From Allobosea sp. 117 (lineage in GTDB: Bacteria; Pseudomonadota; Alphaproteobacteria; Rhizobiales; Xanthobacteraceae), in NCBI RefSeq assembly GCF_000702305.1, contig NZ_JNLC01000015.1, forward strand, positions 315,125-379,124: a stretch of DNA of 64,000 bases. Reading direction: 5' to 3'. Made by a program: the position numbers and the translations under genes. The notes beneath the pieces were generated by a model. That model saw only the letters and a program-made list of their open reading frames with translations. It ran no database searches and had not been told where the DNA came from. Of this stretch, positions 63,283-64,000 are shown piece after piece. Numbering within the stretch: position 1 is the stretch's first letter; each line of letters begins with the position of its first letter.

Positions 63283-64000
63283 ATGGCCGCAGCCGTCGAG
63301 CTTGAGGGCGTCAACGTCACCTTCGGCGACTTCGTCGCGGTGCGCGACGCCAACCTCACCATCGAGCCGGGCGAGTTCTTCTCCTTCCTCGGCCCCTCCG
63401 GCTGCGGCAAGACCACGCTCCTGCGCACCATCTCCGGCTTCATCGAGCCGACCCGCGGCACGGTGCGCATCGGCGGGGCGGACATGAAGGGTATCGGGCC
63501 GAACAAGCGGCCGACCGCCCTCATCTTCCAGAACCTCGCTCTGTTCCCGATGATGACGGTCGCCGAGAACATCGGCTACGGCCTGCGCGTGCGCGGCGTG
63601 CCGCGCCACGAGCGGGATGAGAAGGTCAAGAACCTGCTCATCCAGATCGCGCTGCCCGAGCACGGCCACAAGCTGGTCTCCGAGCTCTCCGGTGGCCAGA
63701 AGCAGCGCGTCGCCATCGCCCGCGCGCTGGCGGTGGAGCCGTCCGTGCTGCTGCTCGACGAGCCGCTGTCCGCCCTCGACCTGAAGCTCAGACAGCACAT
63801 GCGCGCGGAGCTGCGCGCCATCCAGAAGCGGGTGGGCATCACCTTCATCTACATCACCCACGACCAGGGCGAAGCCCTGACCATGTCGGACCGCATCGCG
63901 GTGATGAATGCCGGGGTGATCGAGCAGGTCGGTGGCGGGCGCTCCGTCTATGCCGAGCCGCGCACCCCCTTCGTCGCCTCCTTCGTCGGCGAGAACAACC
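63283..64000 (+). CDS. ABC transporter ATP-binding protein (PotA type), 3' end cut by window edge
   Basis: The frame is open from ATG 63283 to the window end, 239 residues visible. Walker A GPSGCGKTT, signature LSGGQKQR, Walker B VLLLDEPLSALD and H-loop ITHDQ are all present, with the start of the C-terminal region (EPRTPFVASFVGENN). It pairs with the Tat-exported binding protein. Permease genes are expected beyond the edge. Confidence 0.93.
   Translation, partial: MAAAVELEGVNVTFGDFVAVRDANLTIEPGEFFSFLGPSGCGKTTLLRTISGFIEPTRGTVRIGGADMKGIGPNKRPTALIFQNLALFPMMTVAENIGYGLRVRGVPRHERDEKVKNLLIQIALPEHGHKLVSELSGGQKQRVAIARALAVEPSVLLLDEPLSALDLKLRQHMRAELRAIQKRVGITFIYITHDQGEALTMSDRIAVMNAGVIEQVGGGRSVYAEPRTPFVASFVGENN

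Overview
The window is a GC-rich, densely packed bacterial chromosome segment with short intergenic gaps and many ATGA or TGATG gene overlaps. Gene content (rplU-rpmA-obg-proB, AmiC/AmiR amide sensors, many ABC importers, DUF1028, tyrosine integrase at tRNA-Ser) and the extragenic palindromes suggest an alphaproteobacterium of the Hyphomicrobiales, perhaps Xanthobacteraceae; the family level is inference.

Layout. Bases 1-6070 (minus): a LacI-controlled operon with an FrlB-like SIS deglycase, a sugar-type ABC importer and a TIM-barrel isomerase, probably for an Amadori-type compound, with a palindrome of LacI operator type upstream. 6.2-6.5 kb: aldehyde dehydrogenase remnant. 6.7-15.8 kb (plus): IclR regulator, NTF2-like protein, phytoene-desaturase-like FAD oxidoreductase, cupin, a polyamine-type ABC importer and an amidohydrolase, an unidentified catabolic pathway. 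16.0-16.4 kb: internally deleted PLP-enzyme remnant. 16.4-25.9 kb (minus): amiC-amiR, a urea/amide-type ABC importer (urtABCDE-like), a formamidase-family enzyme and a tandem nitrilase whose second domain lacks the catalytic Cys. 26.1-26.5 kb: MFS remnant. 26.6-34.7 kb (plus): a second amiC-amiR pair, then a leader with terminator, a nitrilase-family amidase, another branched-chain/amide-type ABC importer with a permease-ATPase fusion, and a DUF1028 protein. 34.8-35.2 kb: IS1182-like transposase remnant. 35.2-47.3 kb: an acid-sugar cluster (enolase-superfamily dehydratase, LDH2-type dehydrogenase, IlvD/Edd dehydratase, RraA-type aldolase, D-2-hydroxyacid dehydrogenase, GntR regulator) with a Dpp-type importer. 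47.9-52.7 kb: a GT2-GtrA-GT39 three-domain glycosyltransferase converging with a two-component system. 53.0-53.8 kb: degraded integrase beside tRNA-Ser(CGA). 54.2-64 kb: mostly housekeeping genes (CsbD-like, rplU, rpmA, GNAT, obgE, proB), a Panacea-domain toxin-antitoxin candidate, a serine hydrolase, a DUF1579 protein and the start of a polyamine-type ABC importer.

The catabolic modules share one plan: a dedicated regulator, an ABC importer with its own binding protein, and one or more enzymes, separated by broken genes. This looks like an island assembled stepwise to the left of tRNA-Ser. The most interesting part is the back-to-back pair of AmiC/AmiR systems with two leader RNAs whose terminators carry nearly the same U-tract. 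The leader upstream of the minus-strand operon has two hairpins with hexaloops of the ANTAR A1/G4 type, one of which excludes the terminator.
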